In this document: positions 17,762 to 26,156 of the stretch, in pieces
How positions within the stretch are numbered: the stretch's first letter is position 1
Layout: each line of letters starts with the position of its first letter
From: an uncultured Saprospiraceae bacterium
GTDB lineage: Bacteria > Bacteroidota > Bacteroidia > Chitinophagales > Saprospiraceae
Assembly: GCA_937927575.1 (NCBI GenBank)
Contig: CALBEE010000013.1
Location: forward strand, 1 to 59,665
Direction: 5' to 3'
DNA length: 59,665 bases
Position numbers and translations under genes: made by a program
Notes under the pieces: generated by a model
What the model saw: only the letters and a program-made list of their open reading frames with translations
The model's database searches: none
Told to the model about the DNA's origin: nothing

Positions 17762-18106
17762 TTACTTTACTTGAGTTACAAGTGTCTTGAATGATTCTGG
17801 GTGATTCATTGCAAGATCGGCTAATACTTTTCTGTTTAGTCCGATATCTGCTTTACTCAGTCCGTGCATGAAGGTACTATAAGTCATTCCCTCTTGACGA
17901 GCTGCTGCATTGATTCTTGCGATCCACAGTCTTCTGAAAGCTCTTTTCTTAAGCTTACGTCCGATGTATGCGTATTGCATTGCTTTTTCTACAGCATTCT
18001 TAGCTACTGTATAAACTTTACTTCTTGCACCAAAGTATCCTCTGGCTGCTTTTAAGATTTTCTTCCTTCTTCTTCTTGAAGCTACGGCGTTTACCGATCT
18101 AGGCAT
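17762..18106 (-). CDS. rplT: 50S ribosomal protein L20
   Basis: The 114-residue protein is a typical L20: [21 protein letters not shown] at the start, [31 protein letters not shown], then [21 protein letters not shown] sequence. L20 binds 23S rRNA early in 50S assembly. It is 94 bp downstream of rpmI in the same direction and ends before a strong terminator. In many bacteria L20 represses its own operon, but no leader structure could be confirmed here. Confidence 0.98.
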   Translation of the reverse strand: MPRSVNAVASRRRRKKILKAARGYFGARSKVYTVAKNAVEKAMQYAYIGRKLKKRAFRRLWIARINAAARQEGMTYSTFMHGLSKADIGLNRKVLADLAMNHPESFKTLVTQVK

Positions 18107-18200
18107 AGTATTAAAATTTTAGTACAATACAGGGATCTAATTTTTAAGATTCTTGCTTCCTGTATCCTCGTTAAATAAATAGATTATAAATGATAGCCAA

Positions 18201-18398
18201 TTATTGGATACAAAGCAGTGCTTTGATTCTCTTTTGGTCTACTTTAGATACAAGAGTTGATCCACAAAGTCTAGTCTTAGCTTTCTTTGACTTGTTTCTC
18301 ATCATGTGAGACGTATAAGCCTGAAACCTCTTAACTTTACCAGAACCCGTAATCTTGAATCTCTTCTTTGCACTACTGTGCGTCTTCATCTTTGGCAT
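18201..18398 (-). CDS. rpmI: 50S ribosomal protein L35
   Basis: L35 is 65 residues from Met at 18398 ([25 protein letters not shown]). The open frame runs 25 codons further upstream, but that part ([10 protein letters not shown]...) is the untranslated leader and promoter, not protein. Usually infC and often thrS precede rpmI; here the upstream neighbour is a pseudouridine synthase. A good promoter lies at 18431-18461, about 30 bp from the start codon, so rpmI-rplT is an independent transcription unit. Confidence 0.97.
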   Translation of the reverse strand: MPKMKTHSSAKKRFKITGSGKVKRFQAYTSHMMRNKSKKAKTRLCGSTLVSKVDQKRIKALLCIQ

Positions 18399-18430
18399 TA
18401 CTGAAAGATTGTTTTGTTTAAAAATGAGTG

Positions 18431-18461
18431 CAAAAGTAATAATTAATACTGCATAAGGCAA
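18431..18461 (-). promoter_or_regulatory. Bacteroidota-type promoter of rpmI-rplT
   Basis: On the minus strand, TTG (complement of 18459-18461), a 20-base spacer and TACTTTTG (complement of 18431-18438) match the TTG-N19/21-TAnnTTTG consensus. The transcript would begin around 18424 and have a leader of only about 25 bases, too short for a long L20-type autoregulatory leader. Confidence 0.75.
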
Positions 18462-18582
18462 GGTATTGTCCAATATTTTGTTGAGAAAGAAGTGTTTTCG
18501 TATTAATTTAATCTATATGTGTATTGAGTTGAATTAAAATGACTTGAAAATGGTCTTTTGCTGGTGATCTAAATTTAACCTC

Positions 18583-19167
18583 TTACTTATTTACGTTAAG
18601 TATATCAAACTTAGTGACTATCCGATGTTCACCTGATTGCAAAGTGCCTAATGACAGGCTTTGAATAGATTGTCTGACTAGCCTTAGTACTGGGAATCCG
18701 GTGCTCGCTAGCATTTTGCGTACTTGTCGATTTTTACCTTCTGTAAGCGTTATGGAGACCCAAGAGGTGGGAATAGTTTTTCTGGTCCTTACTGGAGGTA
18801 TTCGTGCAGGAAGTTGTGGTTCTTCTATTATTTTGGCGGAGCAGGGTAAAGTTTTATACTTCGATTTTCCCACCTTTATAATTGGTCCGTCTTTTACTTC
18901 CTCTATGGCTTCTTTAGTGATGGCTCCATCCACTTGTACCCAATAGGTTCTCGGATGGTTATATTTTGGATCTAATAATTTGTGATTGAGTCTTTTATCA
19001 TTAGTGAGTAGGAGTAAGCCTTCACTATCTTTATCGAGCCTTCCTACAGGATAAATATCTTTATCTAGGTCAAGATAATCTGCTAATGTTTTATGACTTT
19101 CTACTTCCTTAGTAAATTGAGATAAAACGTTATATGGCTTGTAGAATGCTATGTAGGTGTATCCCAA
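18583..19167 (-). CDS. RluE/RsuA-type pseudouridine synthase
   Basis: The 194-residue protein has the catalytic motif VGRLDKDSEGLLLLTND (catalytic Asp at about 45 in GRLD) and the KNRQVRKMLASTGFPVLRLVR motif of the RsuA/RluE group. There is no N-terminal S4 domain, and length and opening (YIAFYKPYNVLSQFT) match RluE, which modifies U2457 of 23S rRNA in E. coli. The target here is inferred. It lies upstream of rpmI but is separated from it by the rpmI promoter. Confidence 0.9.
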   Translation of the reverse strand: MGYTYIAFYKPYNVLSQFTKEVESHKTLADYLDLDKDIYPVGRLDKDSEGLLLLTNDKRLNHKLLDPKYNHPRTYWVQVDGAITKEAIEEVKDGPIIKVGKSKYKTLPCSAKIIEEPQLPARIPPVRTRKTIPTSWVSITLTEGKNRQVRKMLASTGFPVLRLVRQSIQSLSLGTLQSGEHRIVTKFDILNVNK

Positions 19168-19197
19168 TATTTGAAGTTTTAGCTAGAATGATTAATC

Positions 19198-19860
19198 CTA
19201 TAGTTCTTCTATTTTCTCTAGGAATAAGCCTCCGTCGTTTTCAATTAGTTTGATTTTCATCTTTAGAGGCTGACTCTCGTTTTCGAAAATAATGTATCCT
19301 TCTTCAAATGTGGTAAATGCCCCTCGACTATAATTGTAGAAATTGAATTCACCTGGCCCTGAAGAAAGACCACTTAAATTAATGCTTTTATATAACATGA
19401 CTCTTCCTGAATTTATTCTCGTTCCCATTATGGGTATTGCCAAGTTATCGGACTCAAAGAGATTAATTGATTCGTATTCAAAAATAGAATTGAAATTAGA
19501 ATCTTGATGACAACTATGACTGAGGATAAGACTATTGCCTGAATTTATAATGGTGTCTTCACATATGAAATCAGTTTTATCTATAGCTAAGATACTCCAA
19601 TTGGAATCCAATACTTCTACATCAATGTTAAAACTCGTGCCGCCTGTACTGCCGTAATATTTGGCGGTAAATTGAATTTCGGGAGTTGATTCTTCATCTA
19701 AACTTATATCGATTGCATTGCCGTCAAAAGATCCGTATTCTAAGGTTTGGTCCAATATAATCGGATCTGATAGTTCCTCATGCTCTACGCTTTCATCAGA
19801 ATTACAAGCGAGTCCAAGCATAAAGAAAAAGGAAAGAAATAGAAATTGGTGATGATTCAT
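19198..19860 (-). CDS. Hypothetical lipoprotein
   Basis: A signal peptide with lipobox LGLAC (lipidated Cys at 19) is followed by about 200 residues of acidic, beta-rich sequence with repeated Asn/Ser. No domain is recognised. Two or three Cys in the middle (DFICED, LSHSCHQDSN) could form a disulfide. It starts 21 bp after ychF on the same strand. The function is unknown; an outer-membrane-anchored protein is the simplest reading. Confidence 0.7.
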   Translation of the reverse strand: MNHHQFLFLSFFFMLGLACNSDESVEHEELSDPIILDQTLEYGSFDGNAIDISLDEESTPEIQFTAKYYGSTGGTSFNIDVEVLDSNWSILAIDKTDFICEDTIINSGNSLILSHSCHQDSNFNSIFEYESINLFESDNLAIPIMGTRINSGRVMLYKSINLSGLSSGPGEFNFYNYSRGAFTTFEEGYIIFENESQPLKMKIKLIENDGGLFLEKIEEL

Positions 19861-19881
19861 TACATCCGTTAAGATAGGCTT

Positions 19882-20979
19882 TTATACATTAAACCTGAAG
19901 TGCATTATGTCGCCATCAGTAACAATATAGTCTTTACCTTCTATTCCTTGTTTACCAGCAGTCTTTACAGCCGCTTCTGAGCCATGCTCCACATAATCGG
20001 CATACTTGATAACCTCTGCACGGATAAATCCTTTCTCGAAGTCAGTATGAATTACGCCTGCAGCTTGAGGAGCAGTAGATCCTTTCAGAACAGTCCAAGC
20101 TCTTACTTCCTTTACTCCAGCGGTGAAGTAAGTGATCAAGTTAAGTATATTATAGCAAGAACGGATCACTTGATTGACGCCTGGCTCAGTAAGACCCATA
20201 GCTTCAATGAATTCCATTCTTTCTTCTTTCGTATCTAGCTCCGCAATATCTGCCTCGATCCCTGCAGAGATCAATATCATTTCAGCATTTTCTCCTTCGA
20301 TACAGCTTGCAAACGCTTTGGTATGCTCATTTCCGTCGGTTACTGAATCTTCATCTACATTACATACATAGATGATTGGTTTAGCGGTAAGCAATTGCAT
20401 TTCTTTAAGAAGCTCCATACCTGCATCGGAGAGTTCCATGCTACGTGCTGGTTTGCTATCACTAAGATGATTGATCATGGCTTCAATTTCTTCCACTTTT
20501 TTAGCCTCGACTTTATCACCACCTTTAGCAGCTTTCTTTTGTTTTTCCAATCTCTTCTCTACGGTATCTATGTCCTTAAGAATCAACTCAGTATCTATGA
20601 TGTCTTTATCTCTTACTGGATCTACATTTCCATCTACATGGATGACGTTATCATCTACAAAACATCTTACGACATGTACAATGGCATCTACCTCACGGAT
20701 ATTCGCTAAAAATTGATTCCCTAAACCTTCGCCTTTACTCGCACCTTTAATCAATCCAGCAATATCCACGATTTCAACTGTAGTCGGTTGTACTTTCTCT
20801 GGTACCACTAACTCAGCCAATTTATCTAATCTCTCATCTGGTACAGTGATCATCCCTACATTGGGCTCCTTAGTGGCAAAAGGATAATTAGCCGCTAATG
20901 CCTTAGCTGAAGTCAAAGCGTTGAATAAGGTTGATTTTCCAACGTTTGGTAGTCCTACGATTCCGCACTGTAATGCCAT
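19882..20979 (-). CDS. ychF: Redox-regulated ATPase YchF
   Basis: YchF is an OBG-family P-loop protein that prefers ATP and binds ribosomes. The 365 residues have Walker [10 protein letters not shown] (about 8-16), the switch region [20 protein letters not shown], the NxxE motif (CNVDED, the ATP-selecting variant of NKxD) and the C-terminal TGS domain ([43 protein letters not shown]). A consensus promoter lies upstream at 21020-21049. Confidence 0.96.
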   Translation of the reverse strand: MALQCGIVGLPNVGKSTLFNALTSAKALAANYPFATKEPNVGMITVPDERLDKLAELVVPEKVQPTTVEIVDIAGLIKGASKGEGLGNQFLANIREVDAIVHVVRCFVDDNVIHVDGNVDPVRDKDIIDTELILKDIDTVEKRLEKQKKAAKGGDKVEAKKVEEIEAMINHLSDSKPARSMELSDAGMELLKEMQLLTAKPIIYVCNVDEDSVTDGNEHTKAFASCIEGENAEMILISAGIEADIAELDTKEERMEFIEAMGLTEPGVNQVIRSCYNILNLITYFTAGVKEVRAWTVLKGSTAPQAAGVIHTDFEKGFIRAEVIKYADYVEHGSEAAVKTAGKQGIEGKDYIVTDGDIMHFRFNV

Positions 20980-21019
20980 TTCTGATCTCTTTTATAAGGT
21001 GTATGTAATTATAAGGGCG

Positions 21020-21049
21020 CAAAGATAGTAGAATGCTTCAATGATACAA
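21020..21049 (-). promoter_or_regulatory. Bacteroidota-type promoter of ychF
   Basis: On the minus strand, TTG (complement of 21047-21049), a 19-base spacer and TATCTTTG (complement of 21020-21027) fit the consensus. Its -33 half overlaps the first unit of the short direct repeats at 21041-21125. Confidence 0.7.
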
Positions 21050-21125
21050 TGATTGGATGATGCAATGAATGGATGATAGAATGATACTTTGAGTAAATCG
21101 AAGTATGATGCAATGAATGGATGAT
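21041..21125. repeat. Three short direct repeats between ychF and ftsE
   Basis: A 21-base unit containing ATGATGCAATGAATGG is present identically at 21057-21077 and 21105-21125, and with two mismatches at 21041-21060. They fill the divergent ychF/ftsE promoter region. They could be protein-binding sites or a decayed tandem repeat. Confidence 0.8.
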
Positions 21126-21165
21126 GTCCTAAATGGATATGAGATAGGTTTCTTAAGTTTGCGTT

Positions 21166-21828
21166 ATGGTTGTAAATCTCCAACAATGTAATATTGGTAA
21201 CGAAGGAAAAGAAGTGATGCATGACGTCCATATGCAAATCATGCAAGGTGAGTTTTGTTACCTCACAGGTCGATCAGGCACTGGTAAGTCCACCTTACTC
21301 AAAACTTTGTATGGAGAATACCCTTTGGTGTCTGGATCTGCAGATGTAGTTGGATTTGATTTAGCTGCGTTGACGAAGGATCGAATACCTGATCTCCGGC
21401 GGAAGATAGGTATGGTATTCCAAGACTTTAGATTGTTCCCTAGTTGGACGGTTAAGCGCAACTTGACATTTATTCTTGAAGCTACTGATTGGAAAGATAA
21501 GACCAAGGCCTTAAATAGAGTCGATGAAGTATTAGCTTCTGTGGGCTTGTCCGCGATGATAGATCGTAAGGCATTTTCGTTAAGTGGTGGTGAGCAACAA
21601 AGATTGTGTATAGCCAGAGCGATCCTCAATACACCAGAGCTGATCATTGCAGACGAACCTACTGGTAACTTAGATCCTCAATCTAGTGATGAAGTCTTTC
21701 AATTATTTCAGCAGATTAATCAAGAATTTGGTACAGCGACGATATTTGCAACCCATGATAGTAGATTGATCAATGATTATCCTGCGAGAGTTATCGACTG
21801 TGTTGATGGTGGTTTGATAGAGAAGTAA
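21166..21828 (+). CDS. ftsE: Cell division ATP-binding protein FtsE
   Basis: This ABC ATPase of 220 residues works with the membrane protein FtsX to activate peptidoglycan hydrolases at the septum. Walker A is TGRSGTGKST (about 33-42), the signature LSGGEQQRL about 136-144, Walker B LIIADEPTGNLD, and the switch His is in ATHD. The QDFRLFP Q-loop wording and the TGNLDP motif are FtsE-like. ftsX is not in the window, which is common in Bacteroidota. The divergent promoter region carries direct repeats. Confidence 0.85.
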   Translation: MVVNLQQCNIGNEGKEVMHDVHMQIMQGEFCYLTGRSGTGKSTLLKTLYGEYPLVSGSADVVGFDLAALTKDRIPDLRRKIGMVFQDFRLFPSWTVKRNLTFILEATDWKDKTKALNRVDEVLASVGLSAMIDRKAFSLSGGEQQRLCIARAILNTPELIIADEPTGNLDPQSSDEVFQLFQQINQEFGTATIFATHDSRLINDYPARVIDCVDGGLIEK

Positions 21829-21840
21829 TGGTTATTTGTT

Positions 21841-22359
21841 TTAATTGAGTCCTGCATCGATTAACTCTAGTAAATACGTTTCTCTTTCGATAGACATTCC
21901 TTTTTTATTACTATTAGAAATCGTGTTTTTATTGTGATTAATAGCATCTCGAATATTAATCCAGATGGCTTTCATTCCATTTTTGGTTTCGTAATGTTCC
22001 AATTTTGATTCACCTAGTTCATCATCAATTTCACAAGTATAGCAATAGGAAATCATGTGTTGAATATCATAATCTGGCTTATACCATGGTCTATATTCTT
22101 CGTATATGCCAAATGGCTTGATCAATCTAACGTTTTGTGCTCCTGTTTCTTCAGTGAGCTCTCTTATCATACCTGAGACTTTATCTTCGTCTCTATCTAA
22201 TCCTCCACCTGGAAGACTATAATCTTCGTAGCGAGCTGTATACATGAGTAGGATGGAATCGCCTTTAACAGCAATAGCTCTGGTGGCCAATCTGGTAAAA
22301 ATAGTCTTGTTTTCAAGCGTATCTATATCTGGATGGTAATGAGTTTTGAGATGTTTCAT
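21841..22359 (-). CDS. NUDIX hydrolase
   Basis: The protein has an intact Nudix box: from Gly-Gly-Leu-Asp to Glu-Glu-Thr-Gly-Ala, matching GX5EX7REUXEEXGU with REL and TEETGA. It should hydrolyse a nucleoside diphosphate linked to another moiety; the substrate is unknown. It is 172 residues and cytoplasmic. It starts one base after the stop of the membrane-protein gene upstream, so they are one operon. It converges on ftsE with a 12 bp gap. Confidence 0.88.
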   Translation of the reverse strand: MKHLKTHYHPDIDTLENKTIFTRLATRAIAVKGDSILLMYTARYEDYSLPGGGLDRDEDKVSGMIRELTEETGAQNVRLIKPFGIYEEYRPWYKPDYDIQHMISYCYTCEIDDELGESKLEHYETKNGMKAIWINIRDAINHNKNTISNSNKKGMSIERETYLLELIDAGLN

Positions 22360-22360
22360 T

Positions 22361-22897
22361 TTATAAATAGAAATAAACTAAAGTGGATAAGATTCCCAAA
22401 CTCCAAAAGATTATCCCAAAGCAAAGGATTAGAATTTGAGGGATATTATACCTCTTGATTACTTCACCTTTGTGGCCTTTTAAATTCATGACGGCAAAAT
22501 TAAAAGCCTTCAAAGGTGGAATTAGAAAAACGAATGAAACGATCGATAGGATTCCAATGAAACTTGGCAGTTGAGCCCAAAAACTACATAGAACAAAGCC
22601 GATAAAAAGAAAGCTGCTATTATAAGACTTCCGATATCCGTTTTTATGGGCTAGGTTTTGAATTTTAACAAATAGAGGATAGGCAAAGAAAATTGAGAAA
22701 AGGGCTCTCATAGCTGGCATTGAATTGTAAATTTCTCTCTCATTGAAAAATTTCCAAGATTTGTACATCCACCAAACACCATATAAACCTAAACTGGAAA
22801 TGAATAGGATAATAAATTTTTGAGGACTTATTAATTCGACATACCATTTACGATTATCCAAATCTTCTTCAATATCGACTGTTGTATTTGGTAGCAT
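22361..22897 (-). CDS. Four-TM membrane protein, DUF4234-like
   Basis: The 178-residue protein has about four hydrophobic segments (33-48, 62-78, 92-125 as two, 150-176). The word SSLGLYGVWWMYKSWKFFN resembles the GIYxxYW motif of DUF4234-type small membrane proteins, whose function is unknown. The C-terminus ends in a final TM helix. It is joined to the NUDIX gene by a one-base gap. Confidence 0.7.
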   Translation of the reverse strand: MLPNTTVDIEEDLDNRKWYVELISPQKFIILFISSLGLYGVWWMYKSWKFFNEREIYNSMPAMRALFSIFFAYPLFVKIQNLAHKNGYRKSYNSSFLFIGFVLCSFWAQLPSFIGILSIVSFVFLIPPLKAFNFAVMNLKGHKGEVIKRYNIPQILILCFGIIFWSLGILSTLVYFYL

Positions 22898-22948
22898 TCT
22901 ATTAATCTATTTTGGATCAATGTAATACATTATTGGCTTCTGCACTAA

Positions 22949-23392
22949 TTATATCATTAATGGCTTCAATACACCTTCTTCCATCGAAATGAAGGTTTCC
23001 GTACGCGCTATGCCTTTGATATTCTGTACTTCGCCATTGAGAATCTCCATTAAATGATCATTGTTCTTGGCGTAGATCTTAGCAAAAATCGAGTAGTTGC
23101 CAGTCGTAAAATGTGCTTCTGTAATATTTTTTACGGCATTGAGTTTTTCTTTAACCTCTCGATAGTACTTGGCTTTTTCCAGAAATATACCTACAAAGGC
23201 AATCGTACTAAACCCTAATTTCTTATAGTTGATTTGACTTGTGTAGCCAGTTACAATTCCTTTTTCTTCTAGCTTATTGATCCTCGATTGGATCGCTACA
23301 TTGGAAAGGTCAATGTCTTTAGATAGATCTTTTATGGTAATGCGGCTATTTGCTAGTAAAGTGTTAATTATTTTAACATCTATGTCGTCCAT
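22949..23392 (-). CDS. Lrp/AsnC-family transcriptional regulator
   Basis: The 147-residue protein has the family's N-terminal winged helix-turn-helix (DVKIINTLLANSRITIKDLSKDIDLSNVAIQSRINKLEEKGIV, written here only as residues 3-46) and a C-terminal RAM ligand-binding domain (residues 65-140). Lrp/AsnC proteins sense amino acids as octamers. Divergent placement 88 bp from asnB suggests it controls asparagine synthesis, as AsnC controls asnA in E. coli. Its own promoter is not obvious. Confidence 0.9.
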   Translation of the reverse strand: MDDIDVKIINTLLANSRITIKDLSKDIDLSNVAIQSRINKLEEKGIVTGYTSQINYKKLGFSTIAFVGIFLEKAKYYREVKEKLNAVKNITEAHFTTGNYSIFAKIYAKNNDHLMEILNGEVQNIKGIARTETFISMEEGVLKPLMI

Positions 23393-23413
23393 GGTTAAAT
23401 AAATTAATAATTA

Positions 23414-23443
23414 TTGCAATTTAGATTAAATATATTAAATTTG
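23414..23443 (+). promoter_or_regulatory. Promoter of asnB, in the lrp-asnB divergent region
   Basis: TTG at 23414-23416, a 19-base spacer and TAAATTTG at 23436-23443 match the Bacteroidota consensus; asnB starts 38 bp further on. The short, very AT-rich region would also hold any operator for the divergent Lrp/AsnC regulator. Confidence 0.65.
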
Positions 23444-23480
23444 AGTATTGAAAATCTTTAAATAATGTAAAATAGGTGTT

Positions 23481-25061
23481 ATGTGTGGAATATTTGCAGC
23501 CTTAGACTCGAAATTATCAAAGGATCAACTACAGTATTGGTCTAACAAAGTATCTCATAGAGGTCCAGAGAATTCAGAATTACTAGAAATTAGTCCAGAA
23601 GTAGTTTTTGGTTTTCACAGACTTAGAATCAATGGTGTCTCAGAAACTAGTGATCAACCTATGCGACTGGATAATTCTTATTTGATCGCTAATGCGGAAA
23701 TATTTAACCATAAAGAATTAGAGCAAGAATATGGATTTGAAATGAAATCATCCAGCGATTGTGAAGTAATATTGCATCTCTATAATGCTTTTGGATTTGA
23801 ACGAATGTTAGATCTCATTGATGGCGAATACGCTATCGTAATATATGATGCAGATCGCGAATTGGTTTTGGCAGCGAGAGATCATCTGGGTATTCGTGGA
23901 ATGTATGTAGGTCATAAAGATGGAGAAAGATATTTTGCTAGTGAAGCTAAGGCTCTAACCTTCTGTTCGAGAGTAGAGCATTTTCCACCTAGAAAGTGGT
24001 GGAGTAGTGCCACTAAGGAATACAAGTCTTATTATGAATTAGAATATCAACAACATGAAGATCAGTCTGAGGAGACACACCTTCGAAAAATCAATGAATT
24101 ACTTACGGCTTCAGTGAAAAAGAGAATGATGTCTGACCGTGGGGTAGGTTGTTTGCTTAGTGGAGGTTTGGATTCTAGTTTAATTTCAGCGATCGTAGCA
24201 CGATCAGTAGATGATCCTAAGGAAGTCAAGACTTTCTCGGTAGGCATGGAAGGCTCGCCTGACTTAATCGCTGCACAAAAAGTGGCAGACCATATTGGCA
24301 CTACGCATTATTCTATCGAACTCAGGGAAGAGGATTTTATTGCAGCCTTGGAAGATACAGTTTACAAATGTGGATCTTATGATGTCACCACGATAAGAGC
24401 ATCTGTAGGGCATCAATTGATTTCTAATTGGATAAGAAAAAACACAGATGTCAAAGTATTATTTACTGGAGAAACAGCAGATGAGTTTGGTAGCTATTTG
24501 TATTTTCAAAATGCACCTTCTCCATCGGATTTTCAAAGTGAATCGATTCGTTTATTAAAAGATATTCATTACTTCGATATGTTGAGAGGAGATCGAAGTG
24601 TATCGAGTGCAGGACTAGAAGCTAGAGTTCCTTTTGCTGATAAAGCTTTTATGGATTATTATATGAGCATAGCTCCTGAGCTACGAATGTTTGATAATGA
24701 GCGCATTGAAAAGTACTTGATTCGAAAGGCATTTCATGCGGATTGTTTGCTTCCAGATGATGTTTTATGGAGACGGAAGAATGGCTTTTCAGATTCGGTA
24801 AGTAGTAAGCAGAGATCGTGGTCTGTAATGATACAGGAATATGTTGATGCTAAAGTTTCGGATGTTGAGTTTCAAGTAGGGAAATCAAAATTTAAATTTC
24901 AATCTCCTAAGACTAAAGAAGCTTATTATTACCGAAAGTTATTTGCAGAATATTACGGAGATGCTTGTGATCAATTAACACCATATCAATGGCTACCTAA
25001 ATGGTGCGGTGATGTAGTAGATCCTAGTGCGAGAGTATTAGATATTTATGAAGCGGATTAG
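23481..25061 (+). CDS. asnB: Asparagine synthetase B (glutamine-hydrolysing)
   Basis: The enzyme makes asparagine from aspartate, ATP and glutamine. The start MCGIF exposes the catalytic Cys2 of the class II glutaminase domain (about 1-190). The synthetase domain has the ATP pyrophosphatase loop LSGGLDSSL at about 226-234 and the conserved YLYFQNAPSPSDFQ-type region and RVPFADKAFMDYY further on. At 526 residues it is slightly shorter than E. coli AsnB. It is single, with a consensus promoter, divergent from the Lrp/AsnC gene. Confidence 0.95.
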   Translation: MCGIFAALDSKLSKDQLQYWSNKVSHRGPENSELLEISPEVVFGFHRLRINGVSETSDQPMRLDNSYLIANAEIFNHKELEQEYGFEMKSSSDCEVILHLYNAFGFERMLDLIDGEYAIVIYDADRELVLAARDHLGIRGMYVGHKDGERYFASEAKALTFCSRVEHFPPRKWWSSATKEYKSYYELEYQQHEDQSEETHLRKINELLTASVKKRMMSDRGVGCLLSGGLDSSLISAIVARSVDDPKEVKTFSVGMEGSPDLIAAQKVADHIGTTHYSIELREEDFIAALEDTVYKCGSYDVTTIRASVGHQLISNWIRKNTDVKVLFTGETADEFGSYLYFQNAPSPSDFQSESIRLLKDIHYFDMLRGDRSVSSAGLEARVPFADKAFMDYYMSIAPELRMFDNERIEKYLIRKAFHADCLLPDDVLWRRKNGFSDSVSSKQRSWSVMIQEYVDAKVSDVEFQVGKSKFKFQSPKTKEAYYYRKLFAEYYGDACDQLTPYQWLPKWCGDVVDPSARVLDIYEAD

Positions 25062-25075
25062 TCTTGTTTATCTGG

Positions 25076-25351
25076 TTAGACAAATTCCGAAATGAGACCG
25101 CACACTATGGCACTAGTTAGGAGCCAAAATAGAAAATGATGTAAAACATATTTTAAGCCTTTGCTTTCCAATATAGCATGTATGCCTACAAAAGGTAATG
25201 CAAATACAAATGCATTGATGATGCCATGAAATACGCCATGTCCAAAGTGACGATGTTTATTTCCATATTCATCAAGGAAGTTGTCTACGATTATTTGTGC
25301 TTCATCACTTCCCATCATGATGTCGGTGAAAAACAACTCGTAAAATCCCAT
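25076..25351 (-). CDS. C-terminal half of a split DUF1761-like membrane protein
   Basis: The 91-residue frame carries what looks like the second half of DUF1761: HGVFHGIINAFVFALPFVGIHAIL and KYVLHHFLFWLLTSAIVCGLI, two membrane helices. Its ATG (25349-25351) follows directly and in frame after the TAA (25352-25354) that ends the 68-residue frame upstream. So a single stop codon splits what in the family is one protein. It may be re-initiated at TAAATG by coupling, or it may be a pseudogene half. Confidence 0.6.
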   Translation of the reverse strand: MGFYELFFTDIMMGSDEAQIIVDNFLDEYGNKHRHFGHGVFHGIINAFVFALPFVGIHAILESKGLKYVLHHFLFWLLTSAIVCGLISEFV

Positions 25352-25558
25352 TTAATGTATCACGATATTGATGTAACCCAATATGAGAATAGCACTCAAT
25401 ATAATTAAGGCAATGATTTGTTTGATTTTGATATCTCGATAATCAACGAAATCGATTTTTGACCAGTTGCTAATTTTTGAATTAGGGTGATACCAAAAAT
25501 ATCCGATTATTATTGGAAGCAAAGAAATAATTCCTATTGCAATGAAATTTAAATTCAT
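25352..25558 (-). CDS. N-terminal half of a split DUF1761-like membrane protein
   Basis: The 68-residue frame has the DUF1761 opening: a first helix ending in GYFWYHP (family GxxWYSP) and a second helix IIALIILSAILILGYINIVI. It then stops at TAA, with the in-frame continuation beginning at once with ATG. Joined, the halves give 159 residues, near the family length. The family function is unknown. Confidence 0.6.
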   Translation of the reverse strand: MNLNFIAIGIISLLPIIIGYFWYHPNSKISNWSKIDFVDYRDIKIKQIIALIILSAILILGYINIVIH

Positions 25559-25699
25559 AGTTATATAACAATTAGCTAGTTGTATTTGTTTATCGAGGAA
25601 GAGTTCTTTACTTATGTCAATCGTTAAAAAAAGTAGATATTTGATTTACGATAAACTGGATGAATAATTTACAATTTTCTAAGAATAAAAAATATAAAT

Positions 25700-26071
25700 A
25701 TGAAACCTATATTAAATATAATGTTGCTAGTATGTACTGTTTTGTGGATTGGATCCATGACATCATGTAAGCACGAACATGGTCCTAATACACATACACA
25801 TAATCCTGATGGCACTATAGATAAATCAGGGCCGGAATGGACTTCTGATTATGTTTGTCCAATGCATTGCAAGGGTAGTGGTAGCGATACGGAAGGGACT
25901 TGTCCAGTTTGTAAGATGAAGTTGGTCAAGAATAAAGATAAAAAGGCGACTGGGCATGAAGGACATGATCACTCTGGACATAATCACGATCATGAAGGGC
26001 ATGGACACGAAGGACACGATCATTCAGGTCATGATCACGACCATGGGGATCATAGTGGACATGATCATTAG
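25700..26071 (+). CDS. His-rich heavy-metal-binding lipoprotein
   Basis: The 123-residue protein has a lipobox (MTSC, Cys at 23), then a heavy-metal-binding domain with YVCPMHC and TCPVCKMKLVK (residues about 52-76), as found before metal efflux ATPases and CusB-type proteins. The last 40 residues are almost entirely His, Gly, Asp and Glu (GHDHSGHDHDHGDHSGHDH). It would bind copper, zinc or similar ions at the envelope. No efflux gene lies nearby. A strong terminator follows at 26099. Confidence 0.88.
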   Translation: MKPILNIMLLVCTVLWIGSMTSCKHEHGPNTHTHNPDGTIDKSGPEWTSDYVCPMHCKGSGSDTEGTCPVCKMKLVKNKDKKATGHEGHDHSGHNHDHEGHGHEGHDHSGHDHDHGDHSGHDH

Positions 26072-26098
26072 ATAAGTATAAGAATAAGTTTAAGTTAT

Positions 26099-26145
26099 AA
26101 AACAAACTAGGTGTGGCTCTCGCTTTCGTCTAGTTTGTTTTTTTA
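26099..26145 (+). terminator. Intrinsic terminator
   Basis: AAAACAAACTAG at 26099-26110 is perfectly complementary to CTAGTTTGTTTT at 26130-26141, loop 19 bases, and the right arm runs on into a T-tract. It ends the metal-binding lipoprotein transcript and sits just before the stop of the convergent oxidoreductase gene. Confidence 0.9.
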
Positions 26146-26156
26146 TTATGTTGAAC

